A stretch of 64,000 nucleotides of DNA from Viridibacillus sp050278625 (lineage in GTDB: Bacteria; Bacillota; Bacilli; Bacillales_A; Planococcaceae). How positions within the stretch are numbered: position 1 is the first letter of the stretch; each line of letters starts with the position of its first letter. The notes under the pieces are model-generated. The model was given only the letters and a program-made list of their open reading frames with translations, did not search any database and was not told where the DNA came from. Positions 50,065 to 59,210 of the stretch are shown here, one piece after another. Where the stretch lies: contig NZ_JBNNTI010000003.1 in assembly GCF_050278625.1 (NCBI RefSeq), forward strand, positions 91,415-155,414. Direction: 5' to 3'. Position numbers and translations under genes: made by a program.

Positions 50065-51621
50065 TTGACAAATTTTTCAGAATTAAACGTAAGCGCTTCT
50101 ATCCAAAAATCCCTACAACGTATGGGCTTTGAAGAAGCAACCCCAATCCAAGAAGGTACAATTTCATTTGCGAAAGAAGGACGCGACATTATCGGCCAAG
50201 CACAAACTGGTACTGGTAAAACTGCAGCGTTTGGTATTCCGCTTATCGAGAAAATTGATATCAATAATCCTGCAATCCAAGGCTTAATTATTGCCCCAAC
50301 TCGTGAATTAGCAATCCAAGTTTCTGAAGAACTTCATAAAATTGGTTATGACACACGTGCACGAATTTTATCAGTATACGGTGGACAGGACATTGGTCGC
50401 CAAATCCGTGCTCTTAAAAATAAACCACAAATTATTGTTGGTACTCCTGGTCGTATTCTTGACCATATCAACCGTCGTACATTGAAATTAGATAACGTTC
50501 AAACACTTGTGTTAGACGAAGCTGATGAAATGTTAAACATGGGATTCATTGAAGATATCAATACAATTTTAGAAAGCGTTCCAGCTGAACGCCAAACATT
50601 ACTGTTCTCAGCTACTATGCCTGGACCAATTCGTAAAATTGCTGAGAAATTCATGAAAGACCCTGAAGTGGTTAAAATCAAATCTAAAGAAATGACAGTA
50701 GAAAACATTGAGCAATTTTTCGTTAAGTCTCAAGAACGCGAAAAATTCGATATCCTTTCTCGTCTATTAAATGTTCACCAACCAGAATTAGCGATCGTAT
50801 TTGGTCGTACTAAACGCCGTGTTGATGAATTAGCTCACGCTTTAAGCATTCGCGGTTACCTTGCTGAAGGTATTCATGGTGATTTAAGCCAAGCAAAACG
50901 TATTTCAGTATTACGTCAATTCAAAGAAAATAAAATTGATGTATTAGTTGCAACTGACGTAGCAGCTCGTGGTCTTGATATTTCAGGTGTAACTCACGTT
51001 TATAACTTCGATATCCCACAAGATCCAGAATCTTACGTTCACCGTATTGGACGTACAGGTCGTGCTGGTAAATCAGGTATGGCAATTACATTTGTAACGC
51101 CACGTGAAATGGGTTACTTACGCATCGTTGAAGAAACAACTAAGAAACGTATGACTGCTCTTCGTCCACCAACAGCGGATGAAGCTTTAGTTGGCCAACA
51201 AGCTCTTGCAGTAGAACAATTAACTGAACTAGTTGAAAAAAATCACTTAAGTGATTACCGTTCAATGGCAGAAGATTTGTTAGCTAAACACGAAGCTGTT
51301 GATTTAGTAGCAGCTGCTATTAAATCAATGACTAAAGAGCCGGATGATACGCCAATCAAAATCACTGAAGAACGCCCATTACCACAACGTGGTGGACGTT
51401 CAGGCGGTAGTAGTCGTGGTGGTCGCTCAAGTGGCGGCGGTTACCGTGGTGGTCGCTCAAGTGGTGGCGGCAGCAACCGAGGTGGAGATCGCGGAGGACG
51501 CGGTGGAAGCCGTGGAGAACGTGGTGGAGATCGTAGTCGTCGTGAAGGTGGCGGTCGTCGTGAAGGCGGCGCTAGCCAAGGTGGTCGCTCTCGTGCACCA
51601 CGCAAACGTAGCGAAGACTAA
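50065..51621 (+). CDS. cshA: DEAD-box RNA helicase CshA
   Basis: A 518-residue helicase that unwinds RNA in the degradosome and in ribosome assembly. Motifs: Q motif FEEATPIQ, I AQTGTGKT (~residue 48), Ia PTRELA, II DEAD (~152), III SAT, IV-VI through HRIGRTGRAG (~331). The C terminus beyond ~430 is a Gly/Arg/Ser-rich RGG tail that binds RNA. TTG 50065 follows AAGGAG and gives MTNFSELN, matching the family start; ATG 50041 has no site. Confidence 0.95.
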   Translation: MTNFSELNVSASIQKSLQRMGFEEATPIQEGTISFAKEGRDIIGQAQTGTGKTAAFGIPLIEKIDINNPAIQGLIIAPTRELAIQVSEELHKIGYDTRARILSVYGGQDIGRQIRALKNKPQIIVGTPGRILDHINRRTLKLDNVQTLVLDEADEMLNMGFIEDINTILESVPAERQTLLFSATMPGPIRKIAEKFMKDPEVVKIKSKEMTVENIEQFFVKSQEREKFDILSRLLNVHQPELAIVFGRTKRRVDELAHALSIRGYLAEGIHGDLSQAKRISVLRQFKENKIDVLVATDVAARGLDISGVTHVYNFDIPQDPESYVHRIGRTGRAGKSGMAITFVTPREMGYLRIVEETTKKRMTALRPPTADEALVGQQALAVEQLTELVEKNHLSDYRSMAEDLLAKHEAVDLVAAAIKSMTKEPDDTPIKITEERPLPQRGGRSGGSSRGGRSSGGGYRGGRSSGGGSNRGGDRGGRGGSRGERGGDRSRREGGGRREGGASQGGRSRAPRKRSED

Positions 51622-51633
51622 AATTTATCTAAT

Positions 51634-51666
51634 AAAGCTATCCCATTTCGGTGGGGTAGCTTTTTT
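51634..51666 (+). terminator. cshA terminator
   Basis: AAAGCTATCCCA pairs with TGGGGTAGCTTT and is followed by TTT. Confidence 0.9.
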
Positions 51667-51820
51667 GTTTACTTTGATATTAGCAGAGAGATATTGCTGA
51701 TAAAAAGGATTAGAACTTAACAAATGGACGGTTTAACTGTCTCTTTGTAGACTGAAAATAAATGAAACATTTCCTATTATTCAAACGTAAAAGAGATATA
51801 AAAGAAAAGAGGTGGACAAA

Positions 51821-52300
51821 ATGAGTATAGAACCGAAATACCAAATATCGAGAAAAGGGTTATCCGTTTGGCGCGTTTACGGTATTATTCAATCACTAAT
51901 TGTTTCATTAGTAGCGGTGGGCGGTGGTGTATTAACGTGGTTTTTTGAATGGTATTGGTGGATATACATAATTTGCGCAGTAGTGCCGTTTGTTTTTGCA
52001 TTTTTATTTATTTTCTTATTTCCTAAAATACGTTGGGATCATTGGCGTTACGAAGTACGTGAACAAGAAATCGAAGTGCAACATGGATTGTTTATTGTTG
52101 TTAGGACATTAGTGCCGATGGTACGTGTACAGCATGTTGATACTTCGCAAGGTCCGATATTAAAGCGTTATGGATTAGCTGAAATGAAAATTTCAACAGC
52201 AGCAACTACGCATACGATTCCGGCCCTCGTTATGGCTGAAGCAGATGATTTACGAGCACGCATATCTGAATTAGCAAGGGTGGCGGAAGATGATGTCTGA
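51821..52300 (+). CDS. ydbS: PH-domain membrane protein YdbS
   Basis: A 159-residue protein with two membrane helices (~23-43 and ~50-72) and a C-terminal bacterial PH (bPH2, YdbS/YdbT) domain (YEVREQEIEVQHGLFIV, RVQHVDTSQGPILKRYGL). B. subtilis YdbS and YdbT act together and influence resistance to the bacteriocin amylocyclicin. ATG 51821 follows AAGAGGTGG. It overlaps ydbT by 11 bases. Confidence 0.9.
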   Translation: MSIEPKYQISRKGLSVWRVYGIIQSLIVSLVAVGGGVLTWFFEWYWWIYIICAVVPFVFAFLFIFLFPKIRWDHWRYEVREQEIEVQHGLFIVVRTLVPMVRVQHVDTSQGPILKRYGLAEMKISTAATTHTIPALVMAEADDLRARISELARVAEDDV

Positions 52301-53864
52301 TACGAAATCTAGATTACACCCAATTTCAGCTATTATTAATTTCATTAAAGGACTAAAAGATTTAATATTCCCGTTTGTTCTTATTTTCGTTAGTAATGGT
52401 TTAAAGATTAATTTAAATCCTAATAATGAAGAATTCTGGGAAGATCTCGTGCCATTAGCGATTGTTGCATTCTTATTAATATTAAATCTAATTGGTGGGA
52501 TTGTGAAATGGAGACGTTTTGTTTACTGGTTTGAAGAAGGTGAACTGCGGGTAGAGTATGGACTTTTCGTTAAAAAGAAACGTTACATTCCTTTTGAACG
52601 TATTCAAAGTTTAAATTATAAAGAGGGAATTTTCCATCGACCGTTTGGTCTTGTCAAAGTTAGCGTAGAAACAGCTGGTAGCAATAATGGGAAAGCGGAA
52701 GCAGAGTTAACTGCCATTACGCGAAAAGCAGCTGATACGATTGAGCTTGAGATGAAACGAGCTAAAAAAGAGAAGCGACAAGGAAAACAAGTAGCGGCAC
52801 AATATGAAGTTGATCAGGAAAATGTGTCAGAGGTTGTGCCTGTTTTAAATCAGTACGAGCAGCTTCCTGAGGAAGAAGTTGTACATAAAGAGATAGTGCA
52901 TCGTATGTCCATCAAAGATTTACTTATCTTAGCAACAACATCAGGTGGTGTCGGTGTCGTATTTTCAGGGGTAGCAGCCTTTGCATCGCAATTTGGTAAC
53001 ATTATTCCTTACGATTATTTGTATGATGAGTTTCGTGCGTTTGTAAAAATAGGTATATTACTTGTAGTACTAGGAATCTTTCTTGTATTACTTATCGCCT
53101 GGGGGCTATCGCTCATTCTAACATTGTTCAATTATTATGATTTTATAGTTGAACGTGAAAATGACAAGTTGATCATTACTCGAGGATTGATAGAAAAAAA
53201 ACGAATTACGATACCTATTAATCGCATTCAAGGTATTAAAATTGTGGAAAACCCATTACGTCAAATGTTTGGCTACGCGACAGTTGTTGTTGAGAGTGCT
53301 GGGGGATCGACACAGGATGATGAGAGGAAAATTGTCCTTATGCCGCTTGTAAAGAAACTTCATGCCATGGGGCCTTTACAACAATTATTTCCGGATATCA
53401 ATTGGCAACCAACGTTAAAGAATTCGCCTAAAAGGGCACGTCCGTATTATTATCGTATCGAAATCTTATGGAGTTTGCTTATCGTAGCGCTTGTGAGTTA
53501 TTTCTTCTTCCCATTTGGTTTATTGTCATTCTTCATAGTACCGTTAGCAATTTTGAATGGTATTTGGCAACATAAGACTGCGGGTTATGCGGTAGAAGGA
53601 AACCAATTTACAATTGTTTACCGTACATTTAGTAAAGTAACTGTCTTTATGGAGAAAAAGCGTATACAGCAAATGAGTTTAAAGCAAACGTATTTCAGAA
53701 AAAGAAAAGGTATTGCATCAATTGGTGCGACTATTATATCGGGTTCAGCGGGTTTTGCAACCACAGTTGCCCATTTTGAAAAAACAGATATGGACAGATT
53801 AATGGAGTGGTACAAACCGAATGTGAAATCTACTCATGATGAAAAGCAGGTAAATGAACTATAA
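52290..53864 (+). CDS. ydbT: PH-domain membrane protein YdbT
   Basis: A 524-residue partner of YdbS with three bPH2 domains alternating with membrane helix pairs: helices at ~20-38 and ~50-70, PH1 (LRVEYGLFVKKKRYIPFERI), a charged linker (~165-200), helices ~215-280, PH2 (LIITRGLIEKKRITIPINRI), helices ~395-430, PH3 (FTIVYRTFSKVTVFMEKKRI). The overlap with ydbS implies coupled translation. Acts at the membrane; exact role unknown. Confidence 0.9.
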   Translation: MMSDTKSRLHPISAIINFIKGLKDLIFPFVLIFVSNGLKINLNPNNEEFWEDLVPLAIVAFLLILNLIGGIVKWRRFVYWFEEGELRVEYGLFVKKKRYIPFERIQSLNYKEGIFHRPFGLVKVSVETAGSNNGKAEAELTAITRKAADTIELEMKRAKKEKRQGKQVAAQYEVDQENVSEVVPVLNQYEQLPEEEVVHKEIVHRMSIKDLLILATTSGGVGVVFSGVAAFASQFGNIIPYDYLYDEFRAFVKIGILLVVLGIFLVLLIAWGLSLILTLFNYYDFIVERENDKLIITRGLIEKKRITIPINRIQGIKIVENPLRQMFGYATVVVESAGGSTQDDERKIVLMPLVKKLHAMGPLQQLFPDINWQPTLKNSPKRARPYYYRIEILWSLLIVALVSYFFFPFGLLSFFIVPLAILNGIWQHKTAGYAVEGNQFTIVYRTFSKVTVFMEKKRIQQMSLKQTYFRKRKGIASIGATIISGSAGFATTVAHFEKTDMDRLMEWYKPNVKSTHDEKQVNEL

Positions 53865-53865
53865 G

Positions 53866-53899
53866 AAAAAGCTGTTGAGTACGAAACTCAACAGCTTTT
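53866..53899. terminator. Terminator between convergent ydbT and rhomboid genes
   Basis: A perfect stem (AAAAGCTGTTGAGT and complement) with a 4-base loop, T-rich on both strands. Confidence 0.88.
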
Positions 53900-53900
53900 C

Positions 53901-54515
53901 TTATCTTTTCTTTTTAATCCGCCAATTTAAAATTCTGCGTGGATGGAAGTCTATTAGGCCGATAACGAAACCAGTTAACAGACCGGCAATATGAGCAGTT
54001 GCATTAACGTTTGATTGTAGGAATGTCATTATTAAACTGATGATAATAATCGGCATAATTGTTTGCTTTAATTGTGGTAGGGTATTTCTCGTATAATAGA
54101 CTAGGGCAGCAAACGCACCGAAAATACCAAATATAGCGCCACTAGCACCAACGCTGTTATAGTTTAGTGGTTGTAATAAATAAGTAGCAACATTGCCTAA
54201 AAGTCCAGCGATGAAAAAAATGGTGAAGAATCTCATCTTCCCTGCAATCTTTTCAAGCTCAGGACCAAATAAATAAAGCGAAAACATATTAAATAGTAAG
54301 TGTGGAAAACCTGCATGGAGGAAGATTGGTGTCACTAGTCGCCAATATTCCCCGTCGGCAATTAAAAAGTTTGCACCGGTACCTAAGATAAATAAGTTAT
54401 CACCTATGATTGGGAAAATGCTCATCACATAAATTAGCGTATTCAGAGCAATTAATAAAGAAACGACGGGGTAGTATTTTATGTACTGTGAAAAATTTTC
54501 TCTACGAATAAACAT
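53901..54515 (-). CDS. Rhomboid intramembrane serine protease (YdcA-like)
   Basis: A 204-residue six-helix rhomboid. The catalytic Ser is in VGASGAIFGIFGAF (~residue 125) and the His in NATAHIAGLLTGF (~residue 178); LFLHAGFPHLLFNMFSLYLFG is the conserved L1/helix 2 region. It cleaves membrane proteins within the bilayer; substrates unknown. It has the same position as ydcA of B. subtilis, between ydbT and acpS. Confidence 0.92.
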   Translation of the reverse strand: MFIRRENFSQYIKYYPVVSLLIALNTLIYVMSIFPIIGDNLFILGTGANFLIADGEYWRLVTPIFLHAGFPHLLFNMFSLYLFGPELEKIAGKMRFFTIFFIAGLLGNVATYLLQPLNYNSVGASGAIFGIFGAFAALVYYTRNTLPQLKQTIMPIIIISLIMTFLQSNVNATAHIAGLLTGFVIGLIDFHPRRILNWRIKKKR

Positions 54516-54582
54516 CTATTCACCTCAATTTTGTATAATTATTATACATTGTTTTAGCTAATGAATGAAAGGAGAACCTTAT

Positions 54583-54936
54583 ATGATAAAAGGAATCGGA
54601 TTAGATATCGTCGAAATCAAACGTGTAAAACGATCCAATGATCTCAGTGAAAAATTTAGACAACGTATTTTAACAAATAAGGAGCTCGCTATTTTTGATA
54701 CATTAAAAGCACGTCGCCAAATGGAGTTCTTAGCTGGGAGATTTTCTGCTAAGGAGGCTTACTCAAAAGCAAATGGAACGGGTATTGGTAAGAGTTGTGG
54801 CTTTCTAGACATCGAGGTTTTGCCGAATTCGATGGGTCAACCAATACTATACTTTAAAGGAAAAACTGTAGATGGTTATGTAAGTATAACCCACTCAAAA
54901 GAATATGCTGCAGCTCAAGTTATCCTTCTAGCATAA
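54583..54936 (+). CDS. acpS: Holo-[acyl-carrier-protein] synthase
   Basis: A 117-residue phosphopantetheinyl transferase that moves 4'-phosphopantetheine from CoA to ACP. Signatures are GIGLDIVEIKRVK at the start (Mg Asp) and FLAGRFSAKEAYSKANGTGIG (~residues 49-69), ending VSITHSKEYAAAQVIL. ATG 54583 is chosen because AAAGGAGAAC lies before it; the in-frame ATG at 54565 starts at that site. Confidence 0.96.
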   Translation: MIKGIGLDIVEIKRVKRSNDLSEKFRQRILTNKELAIFDTLKARRQMEFLAGRFSAKEAYSKANGTGIGKSCGFLDIEVLPNSMGQPILYFKGKTVDGYVSITHSKEYAAAQVILLA

Positions 54937-54993
54937 ACACTTGGCTTGTTTCATAAGATATCTTAACGGATAGAATTGAGAAGGGATGGGAAA

Positions 54994-56160
54994 TTGCGAA
55001 AACGTTTTATAGTGTTTACTTTACTTATGATTGTAGCGCTGGTTTTGGGAGCTTGTGGTTCAAATTCGAAGGAAGCAGTTTTGAAAAAAACGAGTAATAA
55101 ATGGACAGAAACAAAAGGGTATGATTTAACTGCTCAAATGGAAATTAAATCAGGTGCAGAACCCCGTACTTATGATGTTAATGTATGGCATACAAAACCT
55201 GATTTTTATCGTGTAGCCGTTGCACAACAAGGGGAAAAAGATTCACAAATGATTATACGTAATGAGGATGGTGTATTTGTTGTCACTCCTTCAATGAAAA
55301 AGACGTATAAATTCCAAAGTGATTGGCCAAAACAAAATAGTCAGGCTTATTTAATTGGTGCACTTGCGGAAGATTTAAAAGCTGATGAGAATGCCAAAAT
55401 GACCGAATCAGACAAGGCTTATGTCTTTGAAGTTAAGACGCGTAACAATCATTCGAAAATGTTGCCTACTCAACAAATTTTCATCGATAAAAAGACTTTG
55501 CTTCCAACTAAGGTTTCGGTATTAAATGAAGCGAAAGAAGAGCAAATTGTTATTTCATTTAAGAAAATTTCGCTTGGGACGTCAAGAAAAGGTACAGACT
55601 ATGCAGTAGAAGATTTCTCTAAAAAAGGCGCGAAAGACAAAGGGGCAACTGATGAAACTGCATCAAAAGAAAATGCATCAGGTGATAAAACTGAAGGAAG
55701 TACAACTGAAAAAGAAAATGCGAAAGATGATTCTGGAAAAACATCTGAGAATGCAACAGGAGAAGGTAAAGAAGAAACTAAAAGTGTAACAGGCGATGCA
55801 CAAGCAGGGGCAGATAATGAAAATCCTACATTCCAAACGCATTATCCAGTTCTTAAATGGGATGTCAAACTGAAGGATGATACAACAATTGCAAGTGCAG
55901 ATGGTGAAAGAAGAATTTTGACATACGAGGGTGACAAGCCATTCACTGTGATTGAACAGTCTGCAGATACAAACCCACTCTCTATTCCAGTGTTTGCACC
56001 AGGAGATCCTGCTGATTTAGGATTTACTATTGGAGCAATTACAGATAATTCGATTAGCTGGGAGAAAAATGGGGTATCTTTCTTTATAGCGACAAATTCT
56101 TTAACTCGTGAAGAGATGGTGGAAGTTGCATCATCTATGGTAAATGGCGAAGTAAAATGA
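54994..56160 (+). CDS. YdcC-like lipoprotein (LolA-like fold) with charged low-complexity insert
   Basis: A 388-residue lipoprotein: signal peptide with lipobox VLGAC (~residue 20), then a LolA-like beta domain (NKWTETKGYDLTAQMEIKSG, NVWHTKPDFYRV). In B. subtilis, YdcC is a sporulation-linked protein. Residues ~209-276 are almost only Lys, Glu, Asp, Thr, Ser, Ala and Gly, an apparently disordered insert, before the C-terminal block (HYPVLKWDVKLKDD to EEMVEVASSM). TTG 54994 follows AAGGGATGGG. Confidence 0.85.
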   Translation: MRKRFIVFTLLMIVALVLGACGSNSKEAVLKKTSNKWTETKGYDLTAQMEIKSGAEPRTYDVNVWHTKPDFYRVAVAQQGEKDSQMIIRNEDGVFVVTPSMKKTYKFQSDWPKQNSQAYLIGALAEDLKADENAKMTESDKAYVFEVKTRNNHSKMLPTQQIFIDKKTLLPTKVSVLNEAKEEQIVISFKKISLGTSRKGTDYAVEDFSKKGAKDKGATDETASKENASGDKTEGSTTEKENAKDDSGKTSENATGEGKEETKSVTGDAQAGADNENPTFQTHYPVLKWDVKLKDDTTIASADGERRILTYEGDKPFTVIEQSADTNPLSIPVFAPGDPADLGFTIGAITDNSISWEKNGVSFFIATNSLTREEMVEVASSMVNGEVK

Positions 56161-56230
56161 TGAAACATTTGACCTAACCTTTTTCAGGGCGGATAATAGA
56201 AAAAAATCCATTTTTAATGAGGGGTCATCT

Positions 56231-57349
56231 ATGTATCAGCATCAAAATTTCCGTCCTACTAAGGCAGTCATTAAATTAGAAAACATTGAATATAACATCA
56301 AACAACTGCGAAAACACTTACATACCACGACAGAAATTATTGCAGTTGTTAAAGCGAATGCATACGGTCATGGTGATTTACAAATAGCAAGTGCAGCGTT
56401 GCAAGTGGGGGCTTCTATGCTAGCTGTAGCAACTCCTGAAGAAGCACTTCATTTACGAGAGTTTATAAAGGAAGCCCCAATTTTAATTTTAGGAGCAACA
56501 CCGGTATGTTTTGCAAGTTTTGCAGCACAATACGATATATCTCTAACGGTATTTTCGTTAGATTGGGTAAATGAAGTTGCGAAACAAGCAAAGAACTTTG
56601 AAAAACCTTTGAAGCTACATATTAAAGTTGATAGTGGTATGGGGCGGATTGGTGTTAGAAAACAGACTGAGTTAACAGCACTTTATAATGCCATAGAAGC
56701 AAATGAGCACTTTTTAATCGATGGTATTTTCACTCATTTTGCAACGGCAGATGAAGAAGATGCTAGGCAATACAACGAGCAACTAGCAAAGTTTAATTCA
56801 TATGTAACGAGTTTACGTGAGAAACCACGACTTGTACATGCTGCCAATACGGCTGCAACATTAAATAAAGAAAATGCACAATTCAATGCCGTAAGATTTG
56901 GTGTTTCTATGTATGGACTAGCACCATCACCGTATGTGGAAAAGCATCTATCATTTTCTTTGAAACCTGCTATGTCACTTGAAAGCGAACTTGTTCATGT
57001 GAAAAAAATTGAACAAGGTGATACAGTGAGTTATGGTGGCAAATATGTAGCAACGGAAGAAGCGTGGATTGGTACAATGCCGATTGGCTATGCGGACGGT
57101 CTTTTAAGAGGGCTTACTGGTCAAGAAGTATTAATCCAAGGGAATCGCGTTCCGATTATTGGACGTATCTGTATGGATCAATGTATGATCAAGCTACCAT
57201 ATGAAATGCCGGTTGGAGAAAAGGTCGTTTTAATTGGTCAACAACAGCAAGAGGAAATTCAGATAAAAGAATGGTCAGATAGACTTCAGACAATTGTATA
57301 TGAAATACCGTGTATGTTAACATCAAGAATTCCAAGAATTTATAAATGA
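56231..57349 (+). CDS. alr: Alanine racemase
   Basis: A 372-residue PLP enzyme that makes D-alanine for the cell wall. The Schiff-base Lys is in AVVKANAYGHG (~residue 40); the other base Tyr is in VSYGGKYV (~residue 267); HIKVDSGMGRIG and RIGRICMDQ-type sequence (GRICMDQCMIKLP) are conserved. GAGGGG precedes the ATG. It lies between ydcC and the EndoA pair, as in B. subtilis. Confidence 0.96.
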   Translation: MYQHQNFRPTKAVIKLENIEYNIKQLRKHLHTTTEIIAVVKANAYGHGDLQIASAALQVGASMLAVATPEEALHLREFIKEAPILILGATPVCFASFAAQYDISLTVFSLDWVNEVAKQAKNFEKPLKLHIKVDSGMGRIGVRKQTELTALYNAIEANEHFLIDGIFTHFATADEEDARQYNEQLAKFNSYVTSLREKPRLVHAANTAATLNKENAQFNAVRFGVSMYGLAPSPYVEKHLSFSLKPAMSLESELVHVKKIEQGDTVSYGGKYVATEEAWIGTMPIGYADGLLRGLTGQEVLIQGNRVPIIGRICMDQCMIKLPYEMPVGEKVVLIGQQQQEEIQIKEWSDRLQTIVYEIPCMLTSRIPRIYK

Positions 57350-57527
57350 TTTCAACAACTTTAAGTCTTTAATAACAATGATTGCAGCCGACAAATAAAA
57401 ACAATTCCACCCACAATGTCAAATTCTTACCTTTCTTGTCTATTCAACAATTAATTTCAATGTTAAGATAGGGATAAGTTGAAAGTTGAATTGAAAAAGA
57501 TGGAATGTTTTGTCGGAGGTGCTGGCC

Positions 57528-57809
57528 GTGAATAAGAAGAGAATAAGTGAAGTTATCTTAGAGCTCCCTAAGCATAAGATAGCTGAGGATATTGAACAAG
57601 CTTATAGACAAATTACGACAGAATGCGATGAATTCGTTTATACACCAACAAAGAGATACAAAAGAGAATACAAACAAAATCAAATACGAGAAGCAATGGT
57701 TAAAGGTTATATAGAGATGTCACAAATTAACTTATCCATATGTAGTGAATGTCTACATTTAGAGTATGAAGCCGAACATATGGTGGAGCGTCTCGTAAGC
57801 GGAGGATGA
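57528..57809 (+). CDS. ndoAI: Antitoxin EndoAI (MazE-type, ribbon-helix-helix)
   Basis: A 93-residue antitoxin with an N-terminal RHH strand (KRISEVILELPKHK) and a long helix (KRYKREYKQNQIREAMVKGY) that dimerises; the C-terminal part neutralises EndoA. GTG 57528 is used: CGGAGGTG precedes it, whereas the in-frame TTG at 57510 would include it. The toxin gene starts four bases after the stop, a normal spacing for a coupled toxin-antitoxin pair. Confidence 0.9.
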   Translation: MNKKRISEVILELPKHKIAEDIEQAYRQITTECDEFVYTPTKRYKREYKQNQIREAMVKGYIEMSQINLSICSECLHLEYEAEHMVERLVSGG

Positions 57810-57813
57810 AAAC

Positions 57814-58164
57814 TTGATCGTAAAACGTGGTGACGTTTTTTTTGCAGATTTATCACCAGTTATCGGGTCTGAGCAAGGTGGTACAAGACCCGTTCTGGTA
57901 ATTCAAAATGACATAGGAAATCGTTTTAGCCCAACAGTAATTATTGCAGCTATTACTGCGCAAATTCAAAAGGCCAAACTACCAACTCATGTCGAAATTG
58001 ATGCTAAGCAGTATGGGTTCGAAAGAGATTCAGTTATCTTACTTGAACAATTGCGTACGATAGATAAATCACGATTGACTGATAAAATAACACAACTTGA
58101 TGATCCCTTAATGGAAAAAGTAGAAGAAGCGTTAGAAATTAGCTTGGGACTTTTGAAATTTTAA
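57814..58164 (+). CDS. ndoA: EndoA toxin, MazF/PemK-type endoribonuclease
   Basis: A 116-residue mRNA interferase. The start VKRGDVFFADLSPVIGSEQG and active-site elements (Arg and Thr in GGTRPVLVIQND and AAITAQIQKAKLP) match B. subtilis EndoA, which cuts single-stranded RNA at UACAU. TTG start behind GGAGGATG. A terminator follows, separating it from rsbV. Confidence 0.95.
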   Translation: MIVKRGDVFFADLSPVIGSEQGGTRPVLVIQNDIGNRFSPTVIIAAITAQIQKAKLPTHVEIDAKQYGFERDSVILLEQLRTIDKSRLTDKITQLDDPLMEKVEEALEISLGLLKF

Positions 58165-58183
58165 AGGTATACATAAATGTTAC

Positions 58184-58217
58184 GCACTGAAGTGAAATTC
58201 ACTTTGGTGCTTTTTTA
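58184..58217 (+). terminator. Terminator after ndoA
   Basis: GCAC plus AAGTGAA pair with TTCACTT plus GTGC, followed by T6. Confidence 0.8.
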
Positions 58218-58341
58218 TTTGGAGATTTGTTATTATAACTCTGTTGAAAACGTAGGTAACTGTATATATTAAAAAAATAATGATGATAAAATTACTATTT
58301 AGGACGTTTAGTGTCTGGTATTTCAAAAAATAAACACTAAG

Positions 58342-58366
58342 GTTTAAAGCTATTATAATAGGGTAA
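58342..58366 (+). promoter_or_regulatory. Sigma-B promoter of rsbV-rsbW-sigB
   Basis: GTTTAA (58342-58347), a 13-base spacer and GGGTAA (58361-58366) match the sigma-B consensus (GTTTAA-N12-15-GGGTAT) in all but one base. It lies 46 bases before rsbV, so the operon is positively autoregulated. Confidence 0.88.
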
Positions 58367-58411
58367 TATATGAGTAATCGAGCTAGATTAGTAGATGGAA
58401 GGAGATTTTAT

Positions 58412-58753
58412 ATGGATTTCAAACTAGAAACTGTAGATGTACAAAAAAGTATTGCTTATGTTAGTGGAGAAATAGATGCTTTCACTGCACCTAAGCTTCG
58501 TGAGCAACTAACTAACATTAAATTAACTGAAAGTGTCCAAATTGAATTAGACTTTCGTGATGTAGTGTATATGGATAGTACAGGATTGGGTGTTATTGTT
58601 GCTTTTTATAAAAACGTTATAAGTGCCGGCGGAGATATGAAATTAAGAAGGCTGTCGCCACGTTTACGTCGCTTATTTAATATAACTGGTCTAAGTGACA
58701 TAATGAATATTGAAGACGAGGGGAAGGAGACTACTAACCATGAAGGTATTTGA
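58412..58753 (+). CDS. rsbV: Anti-anti-sigma factor RsbV
   Basis: A 113-residue STAS-domain protein. When unphosphorylated it binds RsbW and frees sigma-B; the phosphorylated Ser is in VVYMDSTGLGVIV (~residue 56). AAGGAG precedes ATG 58412. It is the first gene of the sigma-B operon here, directly after the EndoA pair; rsbR, S, T and U, which sit at this place in B. subtilis, are missing. Its stop overlaps rsbW by 14 bases. Confidence 0.93.
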   Translation: MDFKLETVDVQKSIAYVSGEIDAFTAPKLREQLTNIKLTESVQIELDFRDVVYMDSTGLGVIVAFYKNVISAGGDMKLRRLSPRLRRLFNITGLSDIMNIEDEGKETTNHEGI

Positions 58754-59210
58754 TTACTTTGAAATGAGAGTACCAGCAAAGCCTCAATATGTAGGGGTTA
58801 TAAGATTAACCATTTCAGGTTTAGCAAATCGGATTGGCTTTTCTTATGATGATATTGAAGATTTGAAAATTGCTTCAAGTGAAGCAATTACTAACGCTAT
58901 TCAACATGCTTATGAAGTTGATGCGGAAGGCGAAGTTATAGTAGGGTGTGCGTTATATAAAGATAAAATTGAAATTATGGTCGCGGATTATGGTTATAGC
59001 TTCGATTTTGAGGATGTGAAAAGAAGAGTTGGGCCATATCAAGAAGATGAAGATGTTCGATTTATTCGAGAAGGTGGTTTGGGTCTATATTTAATTGAAA
59101 CTCTAATGGATGAGGTAAAAGTGCTTAACGACAATGGCGTTACTGTTTTAATGACAAAATATGTCGCCAGAGAGCAGGTGACGGACCATGTGGAAAAAAT
59201 CACCTACTAA
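58740..59210 (+). CDS. rsbW: Anti-sigma-B factor / serine kinase RsbW
   Basis: A 156-residue GHKL kinase that binds sigma-B or phosphorylates RsbV. Nucleotide-binding boxes: EAITNAIQHAY (N box, ~residue 43), VADYGYSFDF (G1) and EGGLGLYLIETLMDEV (G2). ATG 58740 has AAGGAG ten bases upstream. It overlaps both rsbV and sigB, as in B. subtilis, keeping the three products balanced. Confidence 0.93.
   Translation: MKVFDYFEMRVPAKPQYVGVIRLTISGLANRIGFSYDDIEDLKIASSEAITNAIQHAYEVDAEGEVIVGCALYKDKIEIMVADYGYSFDFEDVKRRVGPYQEDEDVRFIREGGLGLYLIETLMDEVKVLNDNGVTVLMTKYVAREQVTDHVEKITY

Noticed and set aside
51344..51700. A Val/Ala/Glu-rich plus-strand reading frame across the end of cshA
   Set aside because: It is a frame shadow of the Gly/Arg repeat-coding tail of cshA, without its own ribosome site and with extreme composition.
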